A stretch of DNA of 64,000 nucleotides from Puniceicoccales bacterium Verruco_01 (GCA_001604565.1 LVBV01000031.1:1-64000); one strand, 5' to 3'. Numbered from the stretch's first letter, positions 52,428 to 61,877 are shown. The notes: generated by a model from the letters alone, not told the origin. Numbers and translations: made by a program.

Positions 52428-53105
52428 ATGAAAAGCATCGTCGTGGAACCTAGGGGCGTCAAACCGCTCGCCAGCGTCCTCTTCCTGCACGGTCTTGGCG
52501 CCAACGGCCACGACTTCGAGCCCATCGCGCGCCAGCTCATGCCGGTGCTGCCTCTGCGCTGGGTGCTCCCGAACGCGGAGGCGATCCCGGTGACGATCAA
52601 CGGCGGCATGGAGATGCCCGCCTGGTACGACATCACGGACCTTTCCCGCGCCGATGGCGCGGACTTCCTCTCCGCGGAGCACACGCGTGCCTACGTCCAC
52701 GAGCTGATCGCGCTGGAGCACAAGAGGGACGAATCGCTACCGATCCTTCTCGGCGGCTTCTCGCAGGGCGGGGCGATCACGCTTTTTTCCGGCTACAACT
52801 CCCCCGTGCCCCTCAAGGGGATGATTGCCCTTTCCGCGTACCTCATGACAAAGGAGGGCGAAAGCGGCCTGCCGGAAAACTTCGATCCCGCCAAGGCCCC
52901 GCCGCTTTTCATGGGTCACGGCGAATGGGACGACGTGGTGCCGCCGGAGCTGGCGGACGCCTCGATGCGGGCCCTCGTAACGGCGGGCGTGAACGTGGAA
53001 TGGCACACCTATCCGATGCCGCACTCCGTCTGCCCGCAAGAGTTGCAGGACCTCGTCTTCTGGCTCATGCGGCTCCTCGGCGTGCCGACGCAGGGTGCGA
53101 AGTAG
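52428..53105 (+). CDS. Carboxylesterase/phospholipase-type alpha/beta hydrolase
   Basis: A 225-residue hydrolase of the phospholipase/carboxylesterase (PF02230-like) group. The oxyanion residue region is FLHGLGANGHDF, nucleophile Ser112 in GGFSQGGA, Asp168 in HGEWDD, and His199 in PMPHS. Short-chain ester or acyl-protein hydrolysis is expected. Start MKSIVVE is supported by homology; the upstream ATG adds an Ala-rich tail. It converges on the GH43 gene with 7 bp between stops. Confidence 0.9.
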   Translation: MKSIVVEPRGVKPLASVLFLHGLGANGHDFEPIARQLMPVLPLRWVLPNAEAIPVTINGGMEMPAWYDITDLSRADGADFLSAEHTRAYVHELIALEHKRDESLPILLGGFSQGGAITLFSGYNSPVPLKGMIALSAYLMTKEGESGLPENFDPAKAPPLFMGHGEWDDVVPPELADASMRALVTAGVNVEWHTYPMPHSVCPQELQDLVFWLMRLLGVPTQGAK

Positions 53106-53112
53106 AGCGGGT

Positions 53113-54699
53113 TCACTTGTCCGAGAAGTGGAAGAAGTCCACATCGGCGAAACTTCCCCCCGGCTGCGGGCCGAAACAGAAGATGGCGTACTGCTGGCCC
53201 TGGAAGGTTCCCGTCCGCCAGTCGAAGGCGAGCGGGAATTCCCCGCCGAGGTTCACCCAGGTTTCCCCGTCCGCGCTGTAAAAACCGGCGGCCACATTGC
53301 GGACAAAATCCATGTCGAGGCGCAGGTACAACTCGTCCGAGGCAAACGGCACGTTCTCCGCGCGGATTTCGGTGCCGACGCGGTCGTTCCGGAGCTTCAT
53401 GGAAAGGACGATCCTCCCGTCCGCGCCGCGCGAGGCGTAGATGCCCCCACTGTATTTGCCGAAGCTCGTCAAGCCGCACACGGCCCCCGGCTTCATGCCC
53501 GAAAGGTCCATCCTCACGATCCCGGAGGACTTCGGCCCCTGCCCTTTCTGCGTCAGCGTGTTGCGGGCACCCCAGATGTCGTCCGCCTTCGTCGCGTGCA
53601 GGCGGAGCCACCCGGGCCGCTCCGAAAGGCTCCAGAGCGCGTCGTCCGGATTGTGGTTCCACTGCCACTGGATGCCGAGGGCCGGGGCACAAAATTCGTC
53701 GCTCGTCGCGGGCTGGGTGGGAACCTTGCCAAGAATCGGCTTGGGCGCGCTTGCGGGAACGCGGTCGGGGTCCTCGGGCGTCCCCCACACCGGCCATTCG
53801 TCCCGCCAGAAAATGGGACAGATGTAGGTCATGCGGCCAATGGCCCCGCAGTCCTTCATGATGAAGCCGTAGTACGAGCCGTCGGCAAGATCGACGATGG
53901 CGCCCTGATGGCCGCCCTTTGCGTCGCCCAGCATCTCGCGGGTCTCCCACGGGCCGGAAAGTTCCCTCGCGCGGGAAACGGTGTAACCGAGGCCCTTGAC
54001 CGGCATGGAGTTGAAGACGTAGTACCAGCCGTCCTTCAGGATCACCTTGGAGCCCTCGATTCCCGGGTAGTAGAAGAGCGGAGCCTCCCCCACGACCTTC
54101 GAGAGGTCCTGCGAGAGCTTAAGAAGCGTCACGTGACCGTCCGCGCAGGAACTCGTCGCGATGCAGGGGGTTCCGTCGCGCGCGAAAAAGAGGCCGGGGT
54201 CGAACACCCCGCGGTCCAGTTCATGCATCTGCCACGGGCCCCTGATGTCCGTTGCGTAATAGATGCGCGTGTTTTTGCCGACGGGGGTCACGGCAAGGTA
54301 GAACACCCCGTCCCGCCAGCGCAGGCTGGGGGCGTAGATGCCGTGCAGGTAATCGCCGCCGTCCTGAAGGTCGTATCTGGGATTGCCCCCCAGCTTCGGC
54401 ATCACGTGGCCCACCAGATCCCAGTTCACGAGATCCTTGGAGTGCAACAGGTTAAGACCCGGCGAATTCGCGAAGGTGGACGAGGCGAAGTAAAAGTCCT
54501 CCCCCACCCGGATGATGTCGGGATCGGGGTAATCGGCGTAGAGCGGCGGATTCGTGTAGGTGCCGTCGCCGTTATCCGCCTGCCAGGCGGCACAGGAATG
54601 CGCGGCGTAAAGGCCGGCAAAAAGGGCAAGGAAAACGCTTCCGCAGCGAAAAAAGGAAGGGAAGCGGACGGGGGTAAACAAAGTGCGGTTCGCCTTCAT
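53113..54699 (-). CDS. Secreted glycoside hydrolase family 43
   Basis: A 528-residue GH43 enzyme. A signal peptide (VFLALFAGLYAAHSCAA) precedes a five-bladed propeller: the general base aspartate in YPDPDIIRVGEDFYF, the catalytic acid region with glutamate in YPGIEGSKVIL and a pKa-modulating aspartate in between. The C-terminal 180 residues form a beta-sandwich domain typical of beta-xylosidases of this family (WQWNHNPDDALWSLSERPGWLRL). Likely substrates are xylo- or arabino-oligosaccharides. Start MKANRTLF is used; the frame before it has no support. Confidence 0.92.
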   Translation of the reverse strand: MKANRTLFTPVRFPSFFRCGSVFLALFAGLYAAHSCAAWQADNGDGTYTNPPLYADYPDPDIIRVGEDFYFASSTFANSPGLNLLHSKDLVNWDLVGHVMPKLGGNPRYDLQDGGDYLHGIYAPSLRWRDGVFYLAVTPVGKNTRIYYATDIRGPWQMHELDRGVFDPGLFFARDGTPCIATSSCADGHVTLLKLSQDLSKVVGEAPLFYYPGIEGSKVILKDGWYYVFNSMPVKGLGYTVSRARELSGPWETREMLGDAKGGHQGAIVDLADGSYYGFIMKDCGAIGRMTYICPIFWRDEWPVWGTPEDPDRVPASAPKPILGKVPTQPATSDEFCAPALGIQWQWNHNPDDALWSLSERPGWLRLHATKADDIWGARNTLTQKGQGPKSSGIVRMDLSGMKPGAVCGLTSFGKYSGGIYASRGADGRIVLSMKLRNDRVGTEIRAENVPFASDELYLRLDMDFVRNVAAGFYSADGETWVNLGGEFPLAFDWRTGTFQGQQYAIFCFGPQPGGSFADVDFFHFSDK

Positions 54700-55036
54700 G
54701 CAGGCACAATCCCGCCGCATCCGCGTCACTTCAAGCGCGGAAGTGACAGGCGGGTTTCCCTCGTGGTTTGACCGTCAAGAAGGCACGGCAAAAAAACGGC
54801 CCCGCCGGTGAAGAGCATTTTGCAGTTACCTGTACGCATCCGGTAAGGTTTTCTGCGAAAACCTTATCCTTCGGACAAGGGGCGGGATGCGTTCCGGCTT
54901 CATTTTGCGGACGGACAGGGGCCCGTCCCAGTTCCGTCCGCAAAGCCTTGCCGGCTCCTCATCCGGCCTCTTGCCGGACGCGCCCATACAACTGCAAAAT
55001 GCTCTAGGCGGAGCCGTGAAAGAAAAGCGGGAACCC
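54700..55036. other. Intergenic region containing the 194-bp inverted-repeat element
   Basis: A 337-bp gap between the GH43 5' end and the deoA 3' end. Most of it is the inverted-repeat element at 54812-55005. Beside it, cggc-ggg-gccg with a seven-thymidine tract on the minus strand (about 54790-54810) forms a weak terminator for transcripts from the right. Confidence 0.5.
54812..55005. repeat. 194-bp inverted-repeat element with internal hairpins
   Basis: Terminal 16-bp perfect inverted repeats agagcattttgcagtt and aactgcaaaatgctct enclose further hairpins: a taaggttttc/gaaaacctta stem (54844-54866), a cggacgga/tccgtccg stem around 54908-54948, and a Gly/Cys-rich ccgg region. The closing strand is extended by cgcatccgg/ccggacgcg with one mismatch. 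No open frame is meaningful. It looks like a MITE-like or structured RNA element; only one copy is in the window. Confidence 0.7.
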
Positions 55037-56389
55037 CTACGCCACGCGCTCGACGACGAGGCTCGGGGGCGTCGGACGCTTGGGGGCGAGGCGGTAGGCG
55101 TTGCGGAGCAGTTCCAGCGCGGCCTCCATGCGGCTCTCGTCGTTGTAGTGGATCATCATGAGGGGCTCGCCCTGCTTCACCTGCGTGCCCACCTTCTTGA
55201 TCTCCGAGACGCCGCAGGCGTGGTCCCAATTGCCCTTGTCGTCCTGCGCGAGGATCTGCACGCCGCTGACGATCGCGCCGGCGTTGATCGTGTGCACGTA
55301 ACCGCGCTTGGGGGCCGGGAGCTTGCGGACGTACTTGGCCGTCGGAAGCTTTTCCGGATGGTCGATGATGGCCGGGTCGCCGCCTTGGGCCTGGATCATC
55401 TCGCGGAACTTGGCGAGGGCCTCGCCGTTTTCAAGATGGCGCTGGACGGATTGCTTGGCCGAGAGCGTGGAGCCCGCGACGCCCGCCAGGCGCACGATCT
55501 CCATGCCGAGCTTGAGGACCAGTTCCTTGAGGTCCTCGGGCCCGCGTCCCTTCAGGAGCTCAATCGCCTCCTTGACCTCCAGCGCCGTGCCCACGCAGTC
55601 GCCCAGAGGCTGATTCATGTCCGTCACGAGGGCCACGCAGCGGCGCTTCATCGAGCGTCCCACGCGGGTGATGGAGCGGGCCAGTTGCTTGGCCTGCTCC
55701 AGATCGCGGATGAAGGAGCCGTTGCCCCACTTCACGTCGATCACGAGATCCTCCGCGCCCTGCGCGAGCTTGCGGGAGAGGACGCTGCCGGTGATGAGCG
55801 GAAGGCTCGGCACCGTGCCGGTCTCCTTGCGGAGCTGGTACAGGGCGTTGTCCACGGGCGCGATCTCGTCCTTCTGACGGATGATCGCGCAGCCGATGTC
55901 GCGGAGCTGATCGACAAAACGGTCGAGGGAAATGTCGGTGTCGAAACCCGGGATCGACGAAAGTTTGCGCAGTGTGGAAATCGTCATCTCCTCGTCGATC
56001 CCGTTCATCGAGGGCATCACAACCCCGCAGGCCGCCGCGAGAGGCACGAGGACGAGCGTCGTCTTGTCGCCCACGCCGCCCGTCGAATACTTTTCCACCT
56101 TGGGCATCGAAATGCGCGAAAGATCCACGACCTCTCCGGAAAGCATCATCTCCTCGGCGAGAATGGCGGTTTCCTGCGCGCTCATTCCCTTGAAGTAGAT
56201 CGCCATCGCAAGGGCCGCCTGCTGGAATTGCGGCATCTCGTTGTCGATGATGGAATCCACGATGAAGCGGATCTCGTCCTTGTCGAACTCGTCGCCGTCG
56301 CGCTTCTTTTCAATCAGGTAACGGTAAAGAGGCTTGTTGGTCTTGCGAGGCGTGACCGCCTTTTTCTTGGTCTCTGCTGCGCTGGACAT
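55037..56389 (-). CDS. deoA: Pyrimidine/thymidine phosphorylase
   Basis: A 450-residue nucleoside phosphorylase of the DeoA/PdP family. The N-terminal helical domain (ETAILAEEMMLSGEVVDLS) and the phosphate-binding YSTGGVGDKTTLVLVPLAAACG are typical, and the C-terminal domain (KRGYVHTINAGAIVSGV) closes the fold. It splits thymidine or uridine into base and ribose-1-phosphate for salvage. Start MSSAAET is taken over a TTG extension. It has no linked deo genes. Confidence 0.9.
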   Translation of the reverse strand: MSSAAETKKKAVTPRKTNKPLYRYLIEKKRDGDEFDKDEIRFIVDSIIDNEMPQFQQAALAMAIYFKGMSAQETAILAEEMMLSGEVVDLSRISMPKVEKYSTGGVGDKTTLVLVPLAAACGVVMPSMNGIDEEMTISTLRKLSSIPGFDTDISLDRFVDQLRDIGCAIIRQKDEIAPVDNALYQLRKETGTVPSLPLITGSVLSRKLAQGAEDLVIDVKWGNGSFIRDLEQAKQLARSITRVGRSMKRRCVALVTDMNQPLGDCVGTALEVKEAIELLKGRGPEDLKELVLKLGMEIVRLAGVAGSTLSAKQSVQRHLENGEALAKFREMIQAQGGDPAIIDHPEKLPTAKYVRKLPAPKRGYVHTINAGAIVSGVQILAQDDKGNWDHACGVSEIKKVGTQVKQGEPLMMIHYNDESRMEAALELLRNAYRLAPKRPTPPSLVVERVA

Positions 56390-56711
56390 GTGAGAAACAG
56401 GGTTGGGTTGCAAAAATCAGAACGGGAGATTGAACTGGCGCGCGGGTCGAATCCGGGGACCTCCGACGAGTCCGGCCACGACTCGGTTCCGCACCCCAGA
56501 GGAGGCCTCCCCGCGCCGCCTGCGCGTAAGCTGCTAAGTATTAGTGGAATGTGGGCCAAAATGTCGAGCTTTTTTTGCTTGCAATGTGCGCGAGTTGGCT
56601 GCAAGGAGTCCTAGGCCGGTTCCATCTACGCACAAAAAGACGTTTGAGAATGCATTTGCGCGTTTCTGTTGGCTTGCGCAAAACCGGCGGAGTCGTTGTA
56701 ACCGGAAGGCC
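56390..56711. other. Divergent intergenic region, 322 bp
   Basis: This region separates deoA from argS and must contain both promoters. A gggtcgaatcc segment near 56443 resembles a tRNA T-loop, but no acceptor or anticodon arm can be drawn around it. No other structure was identified. Confidence 0.45.
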
Positions 56712-58457
56712 ATGCAGACATGGTTCAACCCCGCCCGCGGACTGGAGGAGGCGATCGCCTCGCTTTCCAGCCTCGAAGCCGATTTCCGTCCCGACGTGCG
56801 CATTGCGGACCCCCGCTTCGGCGACTTTCAGGCGAACGGCGTCCTCCCCTACGCCAAGGCGCGCAAAGCCAATCCCCGCGCGCTGGCGACGGAGCTTGTC
56901 AGCAAACTGAGGGGTAACGACGCCTTCGCGGGGCTTTCGATCGACATCGCGGGGCCGGGCTTCATCAACTTCGTCCTCTCGCCCGCGTATCTCCTCAACT
57001 GGATGGGCGATTACAAAACCGGCGCGGACCTCGCCCGGGGCCTTGCCGCCTCCGGATCGCACGAGACGGTCGTCGTCGATTATTCGAGTCCGAACACCGC
57101 CAAGGAGATGCACGTGGGCCACATCCGCTCCACCGTCATCGGCGAGACGCTCGCGCGCCTTCTTGCCATCCGCGGGGACAAGGTGATCCGCGACAACCAC
57201 ATCGGCGACTGGGGCACGCAGTTCGGCATGTTGATCTGGGCGGTGAAGAACGAGAATTACGATCTCGACCACCCCGGCGAGAACGTGATCGGCGAGCTTC
57301 AGGACCTCTACGCCAAGGGTTACGCCCATTACAAGGAAAGTGACGAGGCGGCGGCAAAGGTACGCGAGGAGCTCGTGAAGCTCCAGAACGGCGACGCGGA
57401 AAATCTCGCGATCTGGGAGAAGATCACCTCCGCGAGCAAGGGCGCCTTCGACAAGATTTACGCGCGGCTCGACATCCATTTCGACCTCACTCTCGGCGAG
57501 AGTTTTTACCGGGACAAGGTGGAGCGCATCTACAGGGAGCTGACGGAAACGGGTCTGGCCGTGGAAAGCGACGGCGCGCTCGTCGTCTTTCATCCCGAGC
57601 ACAAGCGTTTCGCCACGCAGCCCTTCATCATCCGCAAGGCGGACGGCGCGAGTAATTACGCGACGACGGACCTCGCGACGATCCTGTACCGCGTGGAGGA
57701 GCTCGGAGCCACGGACATCATCTACGTCGTCGATTCCCGCCAGAGCGACCACTTCGAGCAGCTCTTCCTCACCGTGGAAAAGTGGTTCAAGGCGAAGGGA
57801 TACCGCCTCCCCCGCCTGCGGCACGTTTCCTTCGGCACCGTTCTTGGCGAGAACGGCAAACCCTTCAAGACCAAGGAGGGCGGCACGGTGAAGCTCCGCG
57901 ACCTGCTCGACGAGGCGGTGGAGCGGTCCCTGACAATCGTCACAACCAAGAATCCGGACCTGCCGGAGGTGGAGAAGAGGCAAATCGCCGAGGCTGTGGG
58001 CGTCGGCAGCGTGCGCTATGCGGATTTGTCCCAGAACCGCACGAGCGACTACGTGTTCAGTTGGGACAAGATGCTGGCCCTCGAAGGCAACACGGCCCCC
58101 TACCTTTTGTACGCGGTGGCACGGATCCGCAGCATCTTCCGCAAGGCGGAGCTCGCACCCGGCCAGGGCGAGGAGGGCGCTCTTCCCTTCGAGACCCCCG
58201 AGGAGCTGGCCCTCGCGAAGAAACTCGCCGCCTTCGGCCCCGCGATGGACGCGGTCTTCGGCGACCTGCGCCCGCATCTGCTGGCGAATTACCTTTTCGA
58301 GCTTTCCGGCACCTTCTCCAGCTTCTACAACGCCAATCGCGTGATGGGCGAGGCCGCCCCCGTCAAGGCCCGGCGTCTGATCCTCTGCGCACGGACCCTC
58401 GCCGTCATGGAGACGGGAATGAACCTCCTCGGCCTGCGCGTACTGGAACGCATGTAA
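56712..58457 (+). CDS. argS: Arginyl-tRNA synthetase
   Basis: A 581-residue class Ia synthetase. The N-terminal additional domain is followed by the Rossmann fold with the HIGH-type motif in SSPNTAKEMHVGHIRSTVIGE, the GDWGTQFGMLI stretch and the C-terminal DALR anticodon-binding domain (FSSFYNANRVMG and the final LRVLERM). Catalytic architecture is normal. Start MQTWFNPAR has a GGAAGG before it; the long frame upstream is non-coding. It is followed after 6 bp by yraN. Confidence 0.95.
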   Translation: MQTWFNPARGLEEAIASLSSLEADFRPDVRIADPRFGDFQANGVLPYAKARKANPRALATELVSKLRGNDAFAGLSIDIAGPGFINFVLSPAYLLNWMGDYKTGADLARGLAASGSHETVVVDYSSPNTAKEMHVGHIRSTVIGETLARLLAIRGDKVIRDNHIGDWGTQFGMLIWAVKNENYDLDHPGENVIGELQDLYAKGYAHYKESDEAAAKVREELVKLQNGDAENLAIWEKITSASKGAFDKIYARLDIHFDLTLGESFYRDKVERIYRELTETGLAVESDGALVVFHPEHKRFATQPFIIRKADGASNYATTDLATILYRVEELGATDIIYVVDSRQSDHFEQLFLTVEKWFKAKGYRLPRLRHVSFGTVLGENGKPFKTKEGGTVKLRDLLDEAVERSLTIVTTKNPDLPEVEKRQIAEAVGVGSVRYADLSQNRTSDYVFSWDKMLALEGNTAPYLLYAVARIRSIFRKAELAPGQGEEGALPFETPEELALAKKLAAFGPAMDAVFGDLRPHLLANYLFELSGTFSSFYNANRVMGEAAPVKARRLILCARTLAVMETGMNLLGLRVLERM

Positions 58458-58463
58458 CGCGCC

Positions 58464-58886
58464 ATGATCCTCACACGGATGCTTGCGCGACTCCTGCACC
58501 TTGCGGGGAGCCTTGCGCAAAGTCCGTCCGAGCGAGGCGCGTACTGGGAACGGGTGGCCGCGGCGGCGCTCCGGAAAGAGGGCCTGCGGATCGTGACGCG
58601 CAACTGGCGAAAGCGCGGGCGTCGCGGCGAGATCGACATCGTGGCGCGGGACGGGGAGTGCCTCGTCTTCGTGGAAGTGCGCTCGCGCGGGGCGGCGGCT
58701 CTGGTCTCCGGCTACCACAGCGTGACGCAGAAAAAGAAGGCGCTCCTGCGCGAGATGTGCCAGTGCTACCTCTCGCACCTCTCCGCACGGCCCGCCACCT
58801 ACCGCTTCGACGTGGTGGAGATCAGTTACAAGAGCGCGCTCGATTACGAGCTAAACCACCACCGCAACATCCCGCTCTTCGGGTGA
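58464..58886 (+). CDS. YraN family endonuclease-like protein
   Basis: A 140-residue UPF0102 (YraN) protein. The GxxWERVAA helix and GEIDIVARDGECLVFVEVRSR core with Glu/Asp-xx-Glu-x-Lys-type metal site are diagnostic of the restriction-endonuclease-like fold. The function is not established, although a Holliday-junction-resolvase-like role has been suggested. It is cotranscribed with argS and converges on the CDF gene with 3 bp between stops. Confidence 0.9.
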   Translation: MILTRMLARLLHLAGSLAQSPSERGAYWERVAAAALRKEGLRIVTRNWRKRGRRGEIDIVARDGECLVFVEVRSRGAAALVSGYHSVTQKKKALLREMCQCYLSHLSARPATYRFDVVEISYKSALDYELNHHRNIPLFG

Positions 58887-58889
58887 ATC

Positions 58890-59816
58890 CTACCGGGCGA
58901 GCGGGTTCACCTCGACGACAACATGGGCCAGCTCCGGGTGAGCGGAAAGGATCTCGCGGTAGCCATCGGGCGTGAGGGCGGAGTCCGTCACCACGGTGAC
59001 GACGCAGGAGTATTTCTCGCGGCCCACGCGCCAGAGGTGCATGTCCACGATCGCCGTGCGATATTCGGGATTGGCGAGGGTTTCCCGGATTTTCGCGGAA
59101 AGCGCCTCGCTGTCCTCGGCGGTGAGCAGGACGCGCCCGGTATCGCGCAAAAGCTCCCACGCCCAGACGAGCACCATCACCGCGCCAAGGATGCCCATGA
59201 GCGGGTCCATCCAGAGGATGCCCCACCACTTGCCCGCCACGAGGGCGATCACGGCCAGCACGCTCGTCGCGGCGTCGGCAATGACGTGCAGGTAGGCGGA
59301 GCGCAGGTTCAGGTCCTTCTGCGGCTTCCCGGCGTCCTTCTCCTCTGCGCCATGACCGCTGCCCCCGCGGAGCATCCACGCGCAGATGAAGTTGACGAGG
59401 AGCCCGACGATCGTGACGAAGATCGCCTCGTTGTAGGCGATGGGGCTCGGCGCCACGATGCGCGAGGCGGACTGCCAGAGCATGAGAAGCGCGATGAGGA
59501 CAAGGAAGATCGCGCTCGTGTACGCCCCGAGGACTTCGATCTTCCACGTGCCGAAGACAAAGCGGTTGTTCCCGGCGTTGCGACGGGCCAGAACGTAGGC
59601 CAGTACGCTTAAGCCCAGGGCCATCGAATGCGCCACCATGTGCCAGCCGTCGGCCAAGAGCGCCATCGAGTTGAACCAGTAACCGCCCACGACCTCCGCC
59701 ACCATCATCGCCACGGAAAGGATCGTCGCGTGCAGCGTGCTTTTTTCGGCAAGAGGATTGCCCTCGTCGAAGATATGGCTGTGCCGCCGTGCCTGCGATG
59801 CCTTCTCCAATGTCAT
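58890..59816 (-). CDS. Cation diffusion facilitator (Zn/Co/Cd exporter)
   Basis: A 308-residue CDF protein. Six hydrophobic helices with the metal sites HMVAHSMALG and HVIADAATS (His/Asp pairs of TM2 and TM5) and a His-rich linker containing RGGSGHGAEEK. The C-terminal cytoplasmic domain (MHLWRVGREKYSCVVTVVTD) is the ferredoxin-like regulatory part. It exports divalent metals by proton exchange. Start MTLEKAS is used, as the longer frame adds an Ala-rich leader. No metal regulator is adjacent. Confidence 0.9.
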   Translation of the reverse strand: MTLEKASQARRHSHIFDEGNPLAEKSTLHATILSVAMMVAEVVGGYWFNSMALLADGWHMVAHSMALGLSVLAYVLARRNAGNNRFVFGTWKIEVLGAYTSAIFLVLIALLMLWQSASRIVAPSPIAYNEAIFVTIVGLLVNFICAWMLRGGSGHGAEEKDAGKPQKDLNLRSAYLHVIADAATSVLAVIALVAGKWWGILWMDPLMGILGAVMVLVWAWELLRDTGRVLLTAEDSEALSAKIRETLANPEYRTAIVDMHLWRVGREKYSCVVTVVTDSALTPDGYREILSAHPELAHVVVEVNPLAR

Positions 59817-60049
59817 GAATTTTCCACATAGCCAGCCCGCGACGGGGCCTGTCAAGGGCAATGGAGCACTGAGGAAAGCCGAAATAGGAGCTCCCAAGAA
59901 GCAAAGTTAGGATTTCGATAGGGCAAAATCGGCAAGCATTTATCATGCAGCTCCTTGGGGTGATAACGAAACCGGGCCGCATTACATCCGGCATCCAGAG
60001 GAATCTTGCGCCCGGGCCGGGCGGAGCGCAGTCTTGCCTCCTTGCCGTC

Positions 60050-61114
60050 ATGGACAGCTCCCTCTTCGATTACGATCTCCCGAGCGAACGCATCGCGCAG
60101 GTTCCCGCCGACCGGCGCGACGCCTCGCGCCTCCTCGTGGTCCGCCGGGGCTCCTCCAAGGCGGAGGACGCGCTCTTCAGTGACCTGCCGGAACTGCTGC
60201 CGGCGCGCACGCGGCTCTTCCGGAACGACGTGGCGGTGCTGAGGGCTCGGCTCTTCGGGCGAAAGGAGACCGGGGCTCAGGTGGAGTGCCTGCTTCTGGC
60301 ACCCGGCGACGATTCGACGCGCTGGTGGTGCCTTCTGCGCCCCGGGCGGAGGCTCCCGGTCGGCTCCAGCTTCCTTCTGGAGGGCACGGCGCGCGCCACC
60401 GTGGTGGAAAAGGCGGACGAGGGCCGGGCGCTTGTCGATTTCGACCTTCCGGCGGGGATTGATGTGACGAGCTACGCCACAGCGCACGGCGAGGTGCCGC
60501 TGCCCCCCTACATCCGGCGCGAGAGCGGCCACGCGGGGGCCCTCGACGAATCCCGCTACCAGACGACCTTCGCGGACTATTCCCACAAAAACGCCGTCGC
60601 CGCGCCCACGGCGGGCCTGCACTTCACCCCGGAGCTGGACGCTCGCCTCCTCGCGAAGGGCCACGAGATCCGGCCCCTGACCCTCAACGTGGGCATCGGC
60701 ACCTTCAAACCCATCCAGACGGCTACCGTGGAGGCCCACAAGATGCACGAGGAGCGCTACCACATCCCGGCGGCCACCCTCGCCGTCCTTGCCGACGCCA
60801 CGCATCCACGCCTGGCCGTCGGAACGACGAGCCTGCGCTCCATCGAGGATTTCTGGCGCAAGAACGGACGCCCCGGCCCCGACGGCGCGTATTCGGGCGC
60901 CGCGGACATTTACATTTATCCGCCCGCGAACTTCCACGTGGAGCACATGGTGACGAACTTCCACCTGCCGAAATCGACGCTTCTGTGCCTAGTCTCGGCG
61001 TTCCTCACACCGGGCTCGACCGACGGCATCAAACAGCTTCTCGAATTCTATCGGGGCGCGATCGAAAAAAAGTATCGCTTCTTCAGCTACGGCGACGCGA
61101 TGCTGATCCTGTAG
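60050..61114 (+). CDS. queA: S-adenosylmethionine:tRNA ribosyltransferase-isomerase (QueA)
   Basis: A 354-residue QueA, which builds epoxyqueuosine at tRNA position 34 using AdoMet. The start MDSSLFDYDLPSERIAQVPADRRDASRLLV is diagnostic, as are DYSHKNAVAAPTAGLHFT and PPANFHVEHMVTNFHLPKSTLL. Length is normal. Start MDSSLF is preferred to the longer frame. It is followed by the second copy of the 129-bp repeat. No tgt gene is nearby. Confidence 0.95.
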   Translation: MDSSLFDYDLPSERIAQVPADRRDASRLLVVRRGSSKAEDALFSDLPELLPARTRLFRNDVAVLRARLFGRKETGAQVECLLLAPGDDSTRWWCLLRPGRRLPVGSSFLLEGTARATVVEKADEGRALVDFDLPAGIDVTSYATAHGEVPLPPYIRRESGHAGALDESRYQTTFADYSHKNAVAAPTAGLHFTPELDARLLAKGHEIRPLTLNVGIGTFKPIQTATVEAHKMHEERYHIPAATLAVLADATHPRLAVGTTSLRSIEDFWRKNGRPGPDGAYSGAADIYIYPPANFHVEHMVTNFHLPKSTLLCLVSAFLTPGSTDGIKQLLEFYRGAIEKKYRFFSYGDAMLIL

Positions 61115-61146
61115 AACAACTTCAGAAAGAAAACCGAACCACACTT

Positions 61147-61275
61147 TTTAACCGCAGAGAAACGCAGATGTCCGCAGATGTAAGCGGAAGAGGATTTTTG
61201 AGTTAAGAAGAGAATTCTCATTGCTGAACACAATTCTGGGAAATCTGCGGACATCTACGTTTCTCTGCGGTTAAA
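61147..61275. repeat. 129-bp element with 33-bp terminal inverted repeats, copy 2
   Basis: Termini 61147-61179 and 61243-61275 are inverted with one mismatch in 33 bp. Ends match those of the element at 35982, and the interior is in the opposite orientation. It lies between queA and a NUDIX gene and has no coding capacity. The near-perfect termini make it the better preserved copy. Confidence 0.87.
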
Positions 61276-61368
61276 ACTCTTCCGTCTTCCGGCTTTGTTT
61301 CCTGTGACATCTGTATGACGGCGGAAATTCTTCTTGGTCGGGCGGGTTGCTGCGGGCATTCTGCCACT

Positions 61369-61848
61369 ATGAGCCGGGTGAGCGCGGGCATTGTGCTTTA
61401 TGAGACGGACGGGGTCTTTCTTCGCGTGCTTCTCGCGCATCCGGGGGGACCCTTCGAGAAGAAGGACGACCGGGGCCGCTGGTCGATCCCCAAGGGCGAG
61501 GTGGATGAGGGCGAGGACCTGCTCGCCTGCGCGCGGCGCGAATTTTTTGAGGAAACCGGCCATGACGCCGGGGAAGGCCCCTTCCTCCCCCTCGGGCAAA
61601 TCACGCAGAAGGGTGGCAAGGTCGTGCACGCATGGGCCACGCCGGGCAAGTGGGATCCCTCGAAGTTCCAAAGCAACACCTTCACTACAGAATGGCCGCC
61701 GAAGTCCGGAAAGATGCAAACCTTCCCCGAGGTGGACAGAGCGGAGATGCTGCCGCTTGAAACGGCCCTCGAAAAGATCAAGGAAACGCAACGGCCCCTC
61801 CTTGCGCGCCTTGCGGAGAGCCTGGGCATTCAGGTCCAATCTGAATAA
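61369..61848 (+). CDS. NUDIX hydrolase
   Basis: A 159-residue NUDIX protein. The box is GEVDEGEDLLACARREFFEETGHD, giving the full Gx5Ex7REx2EExG motif after the WSIPKGEV strand. It is close to the Ap4A/diadenosine polyphosphate and mutT-like hydrolases in length and WSIPKG context. Start MSRVSAG is chosen because upstream codons lie in the repeat flank. Two hairpins follow the stop. Confidence 0.88.
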   Translation: MSRVSAGIVLYETDGVFLRVLLAHPGGPFEKKDDRGRWSIPKGEVDEGEDLLACARREFFEETGHDAGEGPFLPLGQITQKGGKVVHAWATPGKWDPSKFQSNTFTTEWPPKSGKMQTFPEVDRAEMLPLETALEKIKETQRPLLARLAESLGIQVQSE

Positions 61849-61877
61849 CGTCATCCCCGGCTCGTCTTCATGGACAG

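Noticed and set aside
54812-55005. Integron attC site
   Set aside because: Ends do not carry the RYYYAAC/GTTRRRY core pattern, and the internal hairpins do not fit; no cassette or integron integrase is nearby.
56440-56460. gggtcgaatcc resembling a tRNA T-loop
   Set aside because: Neither stem of the T arm pairs, and no acceptor, D or anticodon arm can be built on either strand.
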